Shown here: positions 1-7,522 of the stretch, one piece after another
How positions within the stretch are numbered: the stretch's first letter is position 1
How the letters are laid out: every line of letters begins with the position of its first letter
Source: Planctomycetota bacterium
Lineage (GTDB): Bacteria; Planctomycetota; Planctomycetia; Pirellulales; Lacipirellulaceae
Reading direction: 5' to 3'
DNA length: 11,830 nucleotides
Assembly: GCA_022614705.1 (NCBI GenBank)
Contig: JAKEIB010000118.1
Location: 1-11,830, forward strand
The notes under the pieces: model-generated
The model's database searches: none
What the model was told of the DNA's origin: nothing
What the model saw: the letters and a program-made list of their open reading frames with translations, nothing else
Made by a program: the position numbers and the translations under genes

Positions 1-479
1 GTAACCCCGACGGTACCCCGCCGATCCCGGCGGTCCCGGCGACGATCTTGACGAGTCAGAATCTCTCAACCGACGGCCAGTATCACGAGCTGGTGTACGA
101 CCTTTCGAGCGTGACGTTTCTGAAGAATGTGTGGCACTGGGGTCTGGACCTGGCCGCGCATCCGAACAACATCGTGGTCAACATTGATAACATCCAGTTA
201 TGGAATTCGACGACCCCGACGGGCGTGCCGGGCGACTTTAACGAGGACGACAAGGTGGACGCCGCCGACTACGTCGTGTGGCGCAAGAACGACGCGGCCA
301 ACAATCCGCTTCCGAACGACGACGGGCTTGCCACGCAGGCTGGGCGCTACAACCTGTGGCGCGCCAGTTTCGGCAACATGGCAATGGGCAGCGGGGCGGC
401 GGTGCCGGAACCGTCGTCGGCGGCGATGCTGCTGCTGACCGCGATGGTTGTATTGTGGTGGAAACGCCGTGGAGTGTGA
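1..479 (+). CDS. Secreted dockerin-like/PEP-CTERM protein, 3' part only
   Basis: The frame is open from base 3 without a start, so the gene begins upstream; the TTG at 48 is internal. The first visible part is proline-rich (NPDGTPPIPAVPAT), followed by a beta-rich stretch resembling the end of a carbohydrate-binding or LamG-like sandwich (ELVYDLSS, VNIDNIQLW). A dockerin-type calcium loop follows (GDFNEDDKVDAADYVVWRKN, acidic residues at loop spacing) and then a degenerate second repeat (YNLWRASFGN). The C-terminus is a PEP-CTERM signal: VPEPSS, a hydrophobic segment (AAMLLLTAMVVLWW) and a basic end KRRGV. By family knowledge such tails direct exosortase-type sorting, so the product is probably exported to the envelope. 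The catalytic or binding domain is outside the window, so its specific role cannot be stated. Confidence 0.9.
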   Translation, partial: NPDGTPPIPAVPATILTSQNLSTDGQYHELVYDLSSVTFLKNVWHWGLDLAAHPNNIVVNIDNIQLWNSTTPTGVPGDFNEDDKVDAADYVVWRKNDAANNPLPNDDGLATQAGRYNLWRASFGNMAMGSGAAVPEPSSAAMLLLTAMVVLWWKRRGV

Positions 480-619
480 GCCAGGCTGGTCCTGAAGTGA
501 GACACCGTTGCATGTATAACGTATAGTGCCTCCCGACTGCGATGCTGTGGGACTTCCTGCCAACTGTTTGACTCCGCGCAAAGGAACCCCATGTCATGTT
601 GAACTCAAGGTTGACGCGT

Positions 620-626
620 GGAGGAG
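620..626 (+). promoter_or_regulatory. Ribosome-binding site GGAGGAG for the DUF1559 gene
   Basis: GGAGGAG lies 5 bases before the ATG at 632 and only 2 before the ATG at 629. It lies inside the frame of the upstream ATG at 596, which has no such site. It therefore favours 632 (or 629) over 596. Confidence 0.65.
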
Positions 627-631
627 AAATG

Positions 632-1726
632 ATGCTCCAGAGGTCGAAATGCGCTAAGCCTGATCTCAGTACATTAGGGGCCACGAGCCGAGCCGCTATT
701 CGGCCGCATCGGCCCGGCGGACCCACGGGCCGCCATGGTTTCACCCTGGTGGAACTGTTGGTGGTGATCGCGATCATCGGCGTTCTGGTGGCGCTGTTGC
801 TGCCTGCGGTGCAGGCGGCGCGCGACGCGGCGCGGCGCGCGCAGTGCTCCAACAACCTGAAACAGATCGGGCTCGCGATCTTGAATTTTGAGAGCACAAA
901 AAAGAGGTTTCCGGCTGGCAGTACGGCAAAAACGGATGTTCCGCAGGATGGCCCGTATTGGTCCACTTGGTCCATCGACATCCTCCCGTACATGGAAGAG
1001 ACTGCCCTGTACGCTCTTTGGGACCCAAAGTTCCCTCTTGACAATCACACACACAACATAGAAATCAAGCAACGACGCGTGGATGCCTACATTTGTCCGT
1101 CGGATGAAGATACGGGCACACTAACCGTTCCAGCAACTGGACCAGGAGCCGCCCTGGCGCCGCCCAAGAATCTGTATCAGCCAGGTTCGTATCGGGCAAA
1201 CTCCGGCAGCGGCGGATCGGATCGATTTTGTGGCTCGTACTGGGATAACCCCCTTGGAATGGCGTGGCTTATCCTCGACCAACAAGCTGGGCCCAAAACC
1301 CGTGGCCCAATGTACGCAGTTCTCGAGACGATCACTCAATCCACGCAAGTGGCACCGCTAAAGGAGGTCAAGTTGAAGCAAATCACGGATGGCATGTCGA
1401 AGACTCGACTTGTCGGGGAGTACATGACGCGCACGAACCCCAGCCGGCGAACGCTCTGGGCTTATCCCTACACCTCGTACAATCAATCCAGTGGCATCCC
1501 CGAAAGCCGCACTTTGATTCCGGATTACCAGCTGTGCTCGGCGCTTCCGGGAGACAGCAATTGCCAGGACAATTGCAAACGCGCCTGGGGTAGTTTTCAC
1601 GCTGGCGGAATCATTCAGAACGTATTCTGCGACGGCGCGGTTCGGTCCATCAGCGACGCCGTCGATATGGACGTTTTCGTAGCATCATGCACCATCCAGG
1701 GACAGGAAATCGGTGAATCGCTATAG
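632..1726 (+). CDS. DUF1559 prepilin-like protein with variant H-X9-DG motif
   Basis: A type IV pilin-like N-terminus follows a 36-residue polar, basic leader: RHG then FTLVELLVVIAIIGVLVALL, with prepilin-peptidase cleavage expected between Gly36 and Phe37 and the family Glu at mature position 5. After the helix comes the DUF1559 signature (PAVQAARDAARRAQCSNNLKQIGLA) and a C-terminal motif SFHAGG...FCDGAVR. In Planctomycetota this family is highly multiplied; members resemble pseudopilins and are presumed to sit in the inner membrane with a periplasmic domain, but their individual roles are unknown. Length 364 aa is in the usual range. The start at 632 follows a strong ribosome-binding site; the frame is open to ATG 596. 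The C-terminal His-to-Asp-Gly spacing is 10 residues rather than the canonical 9. The 3' end overlaps the next gene by 14 bases, suggesting co-expression. Confidence 0.93.
   Translation: MLQRSKCAKPDLSTLGATSRAAIRPHRPGGPTGRHGFTLVELLVVIAIIGVLVALLLPAVQAARDAARRAQCSNNLKQIGLAILNFESTKKRFPAGSTAKTDVPQDGPYWSTWSIDILPYMEETALYALWDPKFPLDNHTHNIEIKQRRVDAYICPSDEDTGTLTVPATGPGAALAPPKNLYQPGSYRANSGSGGSDRFCGSYWDNPLGMAWLILDQQAGPKTRGPMYAVLETITQSTQVAPLKEVKLKQITDGMSKTRLVGEYMTRTNPSRRTLWAYPYTSYNQSSGIPESRTLIPDYQLCSALPGDSNCQDNCKRAWGSFHAGGIIQNVFCDGAVRSISDAVDMDVFVASCTIQGQEIGESL
1704..1707 (+). promoter_or_regulatory. Ribosome-binding site for the lipoprotein gene
   Basis: AGGA, 5 bases before the GTG at 1713 and inside the end of the DUF1559 frame. 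It supports a GTG start with a 14-base gene overlap. Confidence 0.5.
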
Positions 1727-2195
1727 GCTATCGAATCCGTTCACTTTGATGGGCCGGCTTGTCCTGTGTTATTGTGGCGTGATCTTATTTTCGCTGCCGG
1801 CGGTCACTGGCTGCAAGGATAAAGGGAGAGCCCTCGCACCCGTTTCTGGCGTTATTACTCTCGACGGGAAGCCGCTGGCTGGCGGCAGCATCGTCTCGCA
1901 GCCGCTCGCGCCGCCGGGCAGTGTCATCGCGGGGAAAGGATCGGTCGCTTTTTGCGATGCGGACGGTCGATTTCAGCTCAAAACCATTGACGGCCGGCCT
2001 GGAGCGGTTGTTGGGGAACATCGCGTGAGGATCTATGGACCACGCAATCCAAAGGCATCCGCTTCCGATGTTGATGGGGGTGGCGTCGCGGTGCGAGAAC
2101 TCGTACCGAAAAAATACAACCATAACACGGAACTAACGTTGACCGTGCCGGCGGAAGGAACGACCGAGGTCAATTTCAAATTAACCAGGAAGTAG
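1713..2195 (+). CDS. Small lipoprotein with carboxypeptidase-regulatory/transthyretin-like domain
   Basis: 160 aa from a GTG start with AGGA 5 bases upstream. The N-terminus has a hydrophobic segment (LVLCYCGVILFSLPA) and a lipobox VTGC, giving lipidation at Cys34, so the product is probably membrane-anchored on the periplasmic side. The rest is one beta-sandwich-like domain typical of planctomycete carboxypeptidase-regulatory-like proteins: APVSGVITLDGKPLAGGSI, then CDADGRFQLKT and GAVVGEHRVRIYG, ending in a beta-strand region TEVNFKLTRK. Such lipoproteins are very often encoded directly after DUF1559 genes in this phylum, and the 14-base overlap here fits translational coupling. The function is unknown; a structural or binding role with the DUF1559 partner is an inference. 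Confidence 0.9.
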   Translation: MNRYRLSNPFTLMGRLVLCYCGVILFSLPAVTGCKDKGRALAPVSGVITLDGKPLAGGSIVSQPLAPPGSVIAGKGSVAFCDADGRFQLKTIDGRPGAVVGEHRVRIYGPRNPKASASDVDGGGVAVRELVPKKYNHNTELTLTVPAEGTTEVNFKLTRK

Positions 2196-2402
2196 CGAGA
2201 TTGCCCTGACGAATGTCTCCGTCGCGCGCGGCCTGCCGGACAAATCACTTGTCATCCGGGGCGGTGAGTTCGCGATCGGGGGGATCGCTGATACTTCCAC
2301 CATTCGGAACGGTCATAGGATTTGTCGCAGTGGATAAAATGCAAAACGTAGCGAAACAACAAGTGCCTAGCACCATTCGGGCGTCCCTTTCTCAGCAGAC
2401 AT

Positions 2403-4508
2403 TTAGACATTGGTGCAAAGCGGCGCGCTATGGGGCCGCTGAAGATTGAGCGGCATTGGGCGGCAGGCATCTACCTGAGATGGCAGCAGTCGCCGGTGGC
2501 CATGCCGGAAGGCAAGGCCCGCCAGGCCGACCAGCAGCAAGGCCAGCGTAGCCGGCTCGGGCACGACACTTTCCGCCGACCCCGGATCGTTGAGCAGCGC
2601 GACGACCGTGTTGGCGTGCTTCCGCCAGACCACGTAGTCGGCGGCATCCACGACGCCGTTGCCGTCGGCCCGCAGGTCCCCGCCCGGCGTGGAGCCGAAA
2701 GTGCCCGTCCACAATTCATAGTCTTCCGAACCGACGGTGCCATTGCCATCGTAATCCCCCGGCGCGGCAAGTGGTCCGACGACCGCGCGGATCATGCCGT
2801 CGCTCTTGCTTAGAATGTACAACTCGCCGATCGCGTCCACGCCGATACGGATATCCGCGCGGTTGCTCGGCAAGTCGGTTAACTGACCACCGCGCCCGTG
2901 ATAACCGTCTAGCACGATCGGGTGCATCGTGCTGTACAATTCCTCGCCGCCGTCCGGCGCATCGCTCGGATTGTCCCACAGGATTTGCAGGGCGTGCATT
3001 GTCGCCAATGTGCCGGGAACGCCGTCGTCCGCCGCCACCATTTCTTCAAAGTCGGCGTACCAGAGTTGACCGGTCGGGATGTCGCCGAAGACGTACTTGC
3101 CATAGAGCGCCGGAATCCGGCTGCCGCGGTAGACAAAGCCGCTGGAGATGGCGCCTCCCGCAAAGCCGGTTGGTCCCGGCGTTCCGTTCTCATATTGCAC
3201 TACCGGATAAGTGGGCGTGATCGTGCCGGCGGTTGTCGTGGCGTTGATCTGGACGGGAATCTCGTCAACAGCAGGCAAGTCGCTGAGCACGTTCGTTGTG
3301 CTGAGTTGTTGCGTTCCTTCCCGCTGGGAATAACCGTAGTTGGCGCCCGAATGGACGATGTTCACTTCTTCCCACCCAAGCAGTCCGATGTCGTTGAGGA
3401 TCAGATGATTGTTCTGCGGATCGGCCGGATCGACGTCCCAACTGATCCGGTGAGGATTACGAAATCCGTTCGCGAACACCTCGCCGGCGGCGCCCGGCGT
3501 CGACGCAAAGGGATTGTCATTCGGTATTCGGTAGCGACCGTTGCTACTGACAGTACTGGAAGCTACGTGTTCGTTCAGGTCGGGAATGATGCGCAGCAAT
3601 TTGCCGACCAGCGTATCGAGCCGTTGCGGGCTGGAACGCACTGCTAGGTCGCCGGGAGGAACGGTCTGTTCGCCCGAAGCGCCGTCGCCGTTGGCGACGT
3701 ACATGACCCGCCAATCGGGGTCGCCAGGACCGGCCGTAGGATTAAACAGCAGGTCGCCGATCACATGGGCGCCCGTCCGCGACTCCACGCGCAGCAGTTC
3801 GCGGGCCGTGCCTTCGAAGGTGGAATTGGAAATGTTGGCGTCCGTCCATTCCAGCACGACCGAATGTCGCCCAGCCGTGCCGGCGGGGAGGGTGTAGCCG
3901 GGGTAGCCGGGTGAGCTAATCGCCGTGGTTGGCGTGTAATTGGACGTATTCAGACCTGGGACTGTCGCGTTATTCGGTACGAGCGAGAGCGAGTCGCTGC
4001 CGGTGAAGGTGGGCTGTTCGAGATGGACTGTGTAAAACTTTCCATTGTTCCCGTAGTCGGGGTCAAACTCGAATGTGAGCAATCCGTTGTTGAGTCCAGA
4101 TGCAAAAACAAACTTGTCGAACAACCCCGGCGCAGTGTCGCGACCGTTGAAGTTGAGATACGTGGTGAACTGCTTGGAGTTCTTGTCCAAGATGTACAAC
4201 GGGCCGTTCATGTCGTTGACGAAGAAGCGGTCGGCTCCACCCGGCTCCTCGATCAGGAAGTTGACCCGCGCCAAATAGGGGCTGTTGCCCGAGCCGCCGC
4301 TCAACGCGCCCGTCAGCGGCATCGTCGCATAGTCGGCGATTTGGATCGTCAGTTGCGCGAAAGCCGTTGAAGCGCAGACCGCTAGACCGACTATCGACGT
4401 CGCCGCGGCAAGCGCCAACCGAGCCAGGTATTGACGAACTTTGCGTTCGCCGTGGAGAGTCGAAGGACCGGGATTATCTGGGTTCGTATCAGCGACGACC
4501 TGTATCAT
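2403..4508 (-). CDS. Glucose/sorbosone dehydrogenase-like (PQQ-type) protein with dockerin-like repeats and PEP-CTERM
   Basis: 701 aa. The start ATG is preceded by AAGGAG (4524 to 4519) at 10-base spacing. A signal peptide has its hydrophobic core at about 29-47 and probable cleavage after AFA (residue 51). Residues about 55-575 match the soluble PQQ glucose/sorbosone dehydrogenase beta-propeller family: NGFRNPHRISWDVDP near 347-361, GWEEVNIV near 378-385, NYGYSQREG at 390-398, FVYRGSRIPALYGKYVFGD at 458-476. Two dockerin-like calcium loops follow at 582-632 (GDYDGNGTVGSEDYELW, ADGNGVVDAADYVVW). A PEP-CTERM begins at 648 (VVPEPATLALLLVGLAGLAF, then RHGHRR). Family members oxidise sugars or related alcohols using PQQ; the substrate here is unknown and catalytic competence was not checked. 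Oddly, the frame runs 28 residues past the expected basic end, through a 41-base repeat. Confidence 0.92.
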   Translation of the reverse strand: MIQVVADTNPDNPGPSTLHGERKVRQYLARLALAAATSIVGLAVCASTAFAQLTIQIADYATMPLTGALSGGSGNSPYLARVNFLIEEPGGADRFFVNDMNGPLYILDKNSKQFTTYLNFNGRDTAPGLFDKFVFASGLNNGLLTFEFDPDYGNNGKFYTVHLEQPTFTGSDSLSLVPNNATVPGLNTSNYTPTTAISSPGYPGYTLPAGTAGRHSVVLEWTDANISNSTFEGTARELLRVESRTGAHVIGDLLFNPTAGPGDPDWRVMYVANGDGASGEQTVPPGDLAVRSSPQRLDTLVGKLLRIIPDLNEHVASSTVSSNGRYRIPNDNPFASTPGAAGEVFANGFRNPHRISWDVDPADPQNNHLILNDIGLLGWEEVNIVHSGANYGYSQREGTQQLSTTNVLSDLPAVDEIPVQINATTTAGTITPTYPVVQYENGTPGPTGFAGGAISSGFVYRGSRIPALYGKYVFGDIPTGQLWYADFEEMVAADDGVPGTLATMHALQILWDNPSDAPDGGEELYSTMHPIVLDGYHGRGGQLTDLPSNRADIRIGVDAIGELYILSKSDGMIRAVVGPLAAPGDYDGNGTVGSEDYELWTGTFGSTPGGDLRADGNGVVDAADYVVWRKHANTVVALLNDPGSAESVVPEPATLALLLVGLAGLAFRHGHRRLLPSQVDACRPMPLNLQRPHSAPLCTNV
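2420..2460. repeat. 41-base dispersed repeat, copy 1
   Basis: It matches 4641-4681 in the same orientation at 36 of 41 positions by eye. It contains GCCGCT, then GAAGATTG, then AGCGGC, a possible 6-base-pair hairpin. Here it falls inside the last codons of the dehydrogenase-like gene and is read as part of its tail (PMPLNLQRPHSAP). In the reading frame used by copy 2 it would contain a TAG stop. Confidence 0.75.
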
Positions 4509-4518
4509 CTCGGAATAG

Positions 4519-4524
4519 CTCCTT
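4519..4524 (-). promoter_or_regulatory. Ribosome-binding site for the dehydrogenase-like gene
   Basis: AAGGAG on the minus strand, 10 bases before the ATG at 4508. The 140-base gap from the preceding minus-strand gene contains two repeats, so co-transcription with that gene is uncertain. Confidence 0.5.
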
Positions 4525-4561
4525 CATGGGGCGAACGAAGAATAACTTCCGGATTCACTTT

Positions 4562-4593
4562 CCCTCACCCTGCCTTCTCCCAGAGGGAGAGGG
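4562..4593 (+). repeat. Hairpin-forming dispersed repeat (CCCTCACCCTG plus palindrome)
   Basis: The stem is CCTTCTCCC (4573-4581) with GGGAGAGGG (4585-4593) around an AGA loop: 9 pairs including one T:G wobble that exists only on the plus strand. It is preceded by CCCTCACCCTG. I recognise this type of CCCTCACCC/CTCTCCC palindrome as an extragenic repeat in many bacterial genomes (from memory, not searched). It lies between the PqaA-like and dehydrogenase-like genes. It could also act as a weak terminator, but no T-tract follows the hairpin on the minus strand. Confidence 0.7.
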
Positions 4594-4640
4594 TTTCGTG
4601 GAGGGAAGTAATTTTTTCGCCCCGAAGACGTTGTCGCGAT

Positions 4641-4681
4641 GCGGCGCGCTATTGGGCCGCTGAAGATCGTGTGGCGTTGGG
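4641..4681. repeat. 41-base dispersed repeat, copy 2
   Basis: This is the partner of 2420-2460. It spans the stop codon of the PqaA-like gene: that protein's last residues (PNATRSSAAQ) and its TAG lie in the repeat. On the plus strand GCCGC and GTGGC can pair with one T:G wobble, keeping the hairpin of copy 1 despite a base change. Confidence 0.75.
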
Positions 4682-6079
4682 CTCGTACTCGATTTTCGCC
4701 GGGTCAATCCCTTTGTGCGGCAACGTATCGGGCAGCACGCGAACGGCACTGGAGACCTTGAACGGAAACAGGCTGCCCGTGTCGTACGACAGTTCCACGA
4801 AGGATGCCGTCCAACCCTTGTCGGGCGTCGCCGCGCGACCGACCCAGGAGCCATCTGCCTCAGGCTTCAGCTCCGTGCTGGAATAGGCGCCGCCAATGGT
4901 GGCCAGACGGAAGTCGCGGGCGTTCGGATTGTTCGCCTGCCACAAAAGCACTTGCTGTGGCGGTGTGTCACTGTGCACGCGGATTGCCCCGTCGTCTTCG
5001 AAGGTCCACGTCATCTGCGGTCGGGGCTTGCCGGCAATAATCATTTGGTAGAAAGTGACGATGCTCGTCACCGCGTCGAAATTACTATCGACGGAGTGGT
5101 CTGCATTGGGCACATATCGCAAGTGTTTTTCGCCCTTCAGGTCGTCGAAGTAAAATTGCGATGAGTCCGGGCAGAAGAATTGATCGCCGCTGCCGTTGAC
5201 GATGTACTTGGGCATCGTCAACCGGTCGAGGTAGTAGTAAGGATCTTCGATGCGGTAGAGATCGCTCATCCGCGGATGGTGGGTCCGCTGCAGGATCTGG
5301 TGCTCGTAGTAGTCGCCGATCGCTTTGGCCCAAAAGCCATAGACGGCCGCGTGATGTTTCATGGATGGTTCCACGTTCACCACATCAATGACAATCGGGA
5401 TGATCGCTGCGACGCGGGGGTCCATGGCGCCGATCATCCAGGTTGTCCAGCCGCGCTTGGAAGCGCCGGCCACAATGAACTTTTCGATTTTCGCGCCCTC
5501 TTGCTCAGACCACTCTTGCAGGCAATCCATCGCCCGGGCCACGCTCTTGACCATGGGCAGGCGCGGTATCCAGGTGGGGTCACCGGTCTCGAGGTACTGA
5601 TTCAAGCCGTAACCGATCAGGTTGTCCTCCTTGCGGCCCTGTCCATCGCCGTGAAACACGAGCGGCTGGTTGGGCACCATCCGCAATTCGGCGACGATGC
5701 TGCCGGTGGCGTCAGCAATCCTGGAAAGAACTTCATTGGCGCGCTTGGGCATGGAGCCATCGTTTTTGCCGCCAGACACCATCAGGAGGCCTTTGTTCGT
5801 CTTCAATTTCTCGGGCTTGACGACGACCAGCCAGTGTTCCCATACGGGGCGGTCGACTTCGTTCTCGCCGCGCCATGACTGCGACGTGAGCCGAATAACG
5901 ACCGACTTTGACGGGTTCCCTTCGGTGACCTTGGCGATCTCCCACTTGTAGGCCGCATCGGGTTTCTGGACGTATTCGTCGAATGGGGTCCGAGCGGCCG
6001 TTTTGGGAGGCTTGGCAACCGCCAGCGAGCTCATCGCAGCCATTTGCAACACGGTCAGCAAGATCAGGAAAGATCGCAT
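4649..6079 (-). CDS. PhoPQ-activated pathogenicity-related (PqaA) family secreted alpha/beta hydrolase
   Basis: 476 aa from ATG 6079, which has GGAG 8 bases upstream; a TTG one codon earlier is possible but less likely. The signal peptide is MRSFLILLTVLQMAAMSSLAVA, cleaved near residue 22. The body matches the PqaA family over its whole length: EHWLVVVKP, LLMVSGGKNDGS, AELRMVPNQPLVF, DPTWIPRLPMVKSVARAMD. A probable serine-hydrolase triad is visible: Ser207 in GASKRGWTTW, Asp299 in NGSGDQFF, His328 in NADHSVD. The C-terminal portion, after about residue 350, looks like a beta-rich domain (MTWTFEDDGAIRV). The natural substrate of this family is not established; an exported esterase or peptidase-like activity is inferred. 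It starts 44 bases after the DUF1501 gene ends, suggesting an operon. Its last codons and stop lie in a 41-base repeat. Confidence 0.93.
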   Translation of the reverse strand: MRSFLILLTVLQMAAMSSLAVAKPPKTAARTPFDEYVQKPDAAYKWEIAKVTEGNPSKSVVIRLTSQSWRGENEVDRPVWEHWLVVVKPEKLKTNKGLLMVSGGKNDGSMPKRANEVLSRIADATGSIVAELRMVPNQPLVFHGDGQGRKEDNLIGYGLNQYLETGDPTWIPRLPMVKSVARAMDCLQEWSEQEGAKIEKFIVAGASKRGWTTWMIGAMDPRVAAIIPIVIDVVNVEPSMKHHAAVYGFWAKAIGDYYEHQILQRTHHPRMSDLYRIEDPYYYLDRLTMPKYIVNGSGDQFFCPDSSQFYFDDLKGEKHLRYVPNADHSVDSNFDAVTSIVTFYQMIIAGKPRPQMTWTFEDDGAIRVHSDTPPQQVLLWQANNPNARDFRLATIGGAYSSTELKPEADGSWVGRAATPDKGWTASFVELSYDTGSLFPFKVSSAVRVLPDTLPHKGIDPAKIEYEPNATRSSAAQ

Positions 6080-6087
6080 CAATTATT

Positions 6088-6091
6088 CTCC
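6088..6091 (-). promoter_or_regulatory. Ribosome-binding site for the PqaA-family gene
   Basis: GGAG on the minus strand, 8 bases before ATG 6079 and 5 before the in-frame TTG at 6082. An ATG start at this spacing is preferred. Confidence 0.5.
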
Positions 6092-6123
6092 GTTTACGAG
6101 TCGTACTTCATCATGCTCGAATT

Positions 6124-7428
6124 CTACGAAAACAGTTCTTTCAACGGTTGCCCCTCGTCCGCAATCTGGAATAGCTCCCCAGATGGGGACGCGATTTGCT
6201 CGTCGATCGGCAGTCCCAATGCCCAACCGATGGTGGCGTTAAAGTCCGGAATACTGACGCTGCGGTCAATCACTTCGGCGCCTTGGGCATCGGTCTCACC
6301 GTAAACCTGCCCACCATGGACGCCGCCTCCCGCCATGAGGCAGGAGAACGCATTGGGATGATGATCGCGCCCGTCCTTGTGCGCTGCGTTGATCTTGGGA
6401 GTGCGGCCAAACTCGGTGGCGACGACAACCAACGTGGACTCCAGCATCCCCCGTTGTTCGAGATCGACCAGCAATGCGCTGAGCGATTGATCGAGGACGA
6501 CGGAGTTCTCGGCAACCATGCCGAAGTTGTCGTAGTGAGTGTCCCAGCCGCCGAACCCGACTTCGACAAATCGCAGCCCGTGTTCGACAAGCCGGCGGGC
6601 GAGCATGCACCCCTGGCCAAAAGGATGGGGGCCGTATTGATCGCTCGTCGACGCCGGCTCCTGGCTGATATCGAACGCCTTGAGATCCTTGCTGCGCATC
6701 AGACGCACGGCATCGGCGAACATTCTGGCGTGCGAGATCGTCTGCCGGTAATGGTATCGTTCGTGGAATTTCTGATTGAAGGCGCCGGTCAGCGACAGCC
6801 TCGACTCTAACTGGGAATCGCTGACGTAAGCCGGCCGGCGGCTGTCCGGCAAGCCCTGGCTGGGATCGCCAATGGGAACGGGCGCGTATTTCAAGTCCAA
6901 GAAGCCGGTGCTGACGCTGTCGTCGTTGCCGGCAATGGAGACGCTGCCAGGGAGATCGGGATTGAATTTGCTCAGCGAACGCATCGCCCAAGCCGCAAGC
7001 GTTGGATGCGACAGCGTGCCGCCCTCCTGGAAGCTGCGATGGAGCAGGTATTGGGCGGCGATGTGGTCGCCCTGATGCGATGTCATCGACCGAATGACGG
7101 CCAGCTTGTCCATTTGACCTGCGATTTTCGGCAGGTACTCGGTCACGTGGATGCCCGGGACGTTTGTCGCCAACGGCTTTACCGGCCCTTGGATATCCGG
7201 CTGATTGGGCTTCGGGTCGAACGTATCGATGTGGCTGACGCCGCCCATCAGGTTCAGATAGATGACGCTTTGGGCGCGGGCAAGCCGCCGAGGAGCGGAC
7301 GATAACTGGCTGCCAAGGACTTGGCCGGCCAAGGGTGCAATGCCGACCCCCAACAGCGCCTTCGCCGCGTCGGCGATAAACTGCCGCCGCGACCGCTCGT
7401 CTCCAAAGCTGAATTCATGTCGGTTCAT
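6124..7428 (-). CDS. DUF1501 protein with Tat signal (sulfatase/alkaline-phosphatase-like fold)
   Basis: 434 aa from ATG 7428. The frame is open upstream to 7560, but that extension runs through two repeat hairpins and would bury the signal peptide. The chosen start puts a twin-arginine signal at the N-terminus (RSRRQFIAD, Arg14-Arg15, then AAKALLGVGIAPLAG). Family motifs follow: VIYLNLMGGVSHIDTFDPKP, VIRSMTSHQGDH, GFGGWDTHYDNF, VVVATEFGRTPKIN and GRDHHPNAFSCLMAGGG. DUF1501 proteins are abundant in Planctomycetota, are probably exported folded by Tat, and share the alkaline-phosphatase/sulfatase-like core; no activity is established. The gene directly follows a DUF1549/DUF1553 gene, the usual partner, and precedes the PqaA-family gene. 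Only a weak AAGG precedes the start. Confidence 0.94.
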   Translation of the reverse strand: MNRHEFSFGDERSRRQFIADAAKALLGVGIAPLAGQVLGSQLSSAPRRLARAQSVIYLNLMGGVSHIDTFDPKPNQPDIQGPVKPLATNVPGIHVTEYLPKIAGQMDKLAVIRSMTSHQGDHIAAQYLLHRSFQEGGTLSHPTLAAWAMRSLSKFNPDLPGSVSIAGNDDSVSTGFLDLKYAPVPIGDPSQGLPDSRRPAYVSDSQLESRLSLTGAFNQKFHERYHYRQTISHARMFADAVRLMRSKDLKAFDISQEPASTSDQYGPHPFGQGCMLARRLVEHGLRFVEVGFGGWDTHYDNFGMVAENSVVLDQSLSALLVDLEQRGMLESTLVVVATEFGRTPKINAAHKDGRDHHPNAFSCLMAGGGVHGGQVYGETDAQGAEVIDRSVSIPDFNATIGWALGLPIDEQIASPSGELFQIADEGQPLKELFS

Positions 7429-7465
7429 CGATTGCCTTACCACTGGGTGACTCACCGTCTCAAAA

Positions 7466-7492
7466 GTAGGTCCCGCTTGCCGAGCGGGACCT
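7466..7492 (+). repeat. GTAG-headed REP-like hairpin (GTCCC class), plus-strand unit
   Basis: GTAG at 7466-7469 leads into a perfect inverted repeat: AGGTCCCGCT (7468-7477) pairs with AGCGGGACCT (7483-7492), loop TGCCG. It forms a head-out inverted pair with 7523-7550 in the gap between the DUF1549/1553 and DUF1501 genes. Confidence 0.85.
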
Positions 7493-7522
7493 GGGCAAAG
7501 TTGCGAGCATCGATGGTTCGTT

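Noticed and set aside
505..527. TTGCAT and TATAGT-like boxes upstream of the DUF1559 gene as a sigma-70 promoter
   Set aside because: The spacing is far too short for the two boxes, and planctomycete promoters are not well enough defined to call it.
238..1044. 268-codon minus-strand frame over the first PEP-CTERM and DUF1559 genes
   Set aside because: It crosses two well-supported plus-strand genes and their intergenic region and has no recognisable domain.
2364..2374. GTGCCTAGCAC small hairpin as terminator between the convergent genes
   Set aside because: It has only a 4-base stem and no T-tract on either strand.
2922..3647. 241-codon plus-strand frame opposite the dehydrogenase-like gene
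   Set aside because: It is an antisense shadow; the minus strand carries the conserved dehydrogenase motifs throughout.
5180..5878. 232-codon plus-strand frame opposite the PqaA-family gene
   Set aside because: It is a shadow of the hydrolase coding strand; no domain, signal or ribosome-binding site supports it.
6095..6105. TACGA-G-TCGTA inverted repeat just upstream of the PqaA-family ribosome-binding site, as a possible operator
   Set aside because: Five-base arms are expected several times by chance in a window this size, and no second copy was seen.
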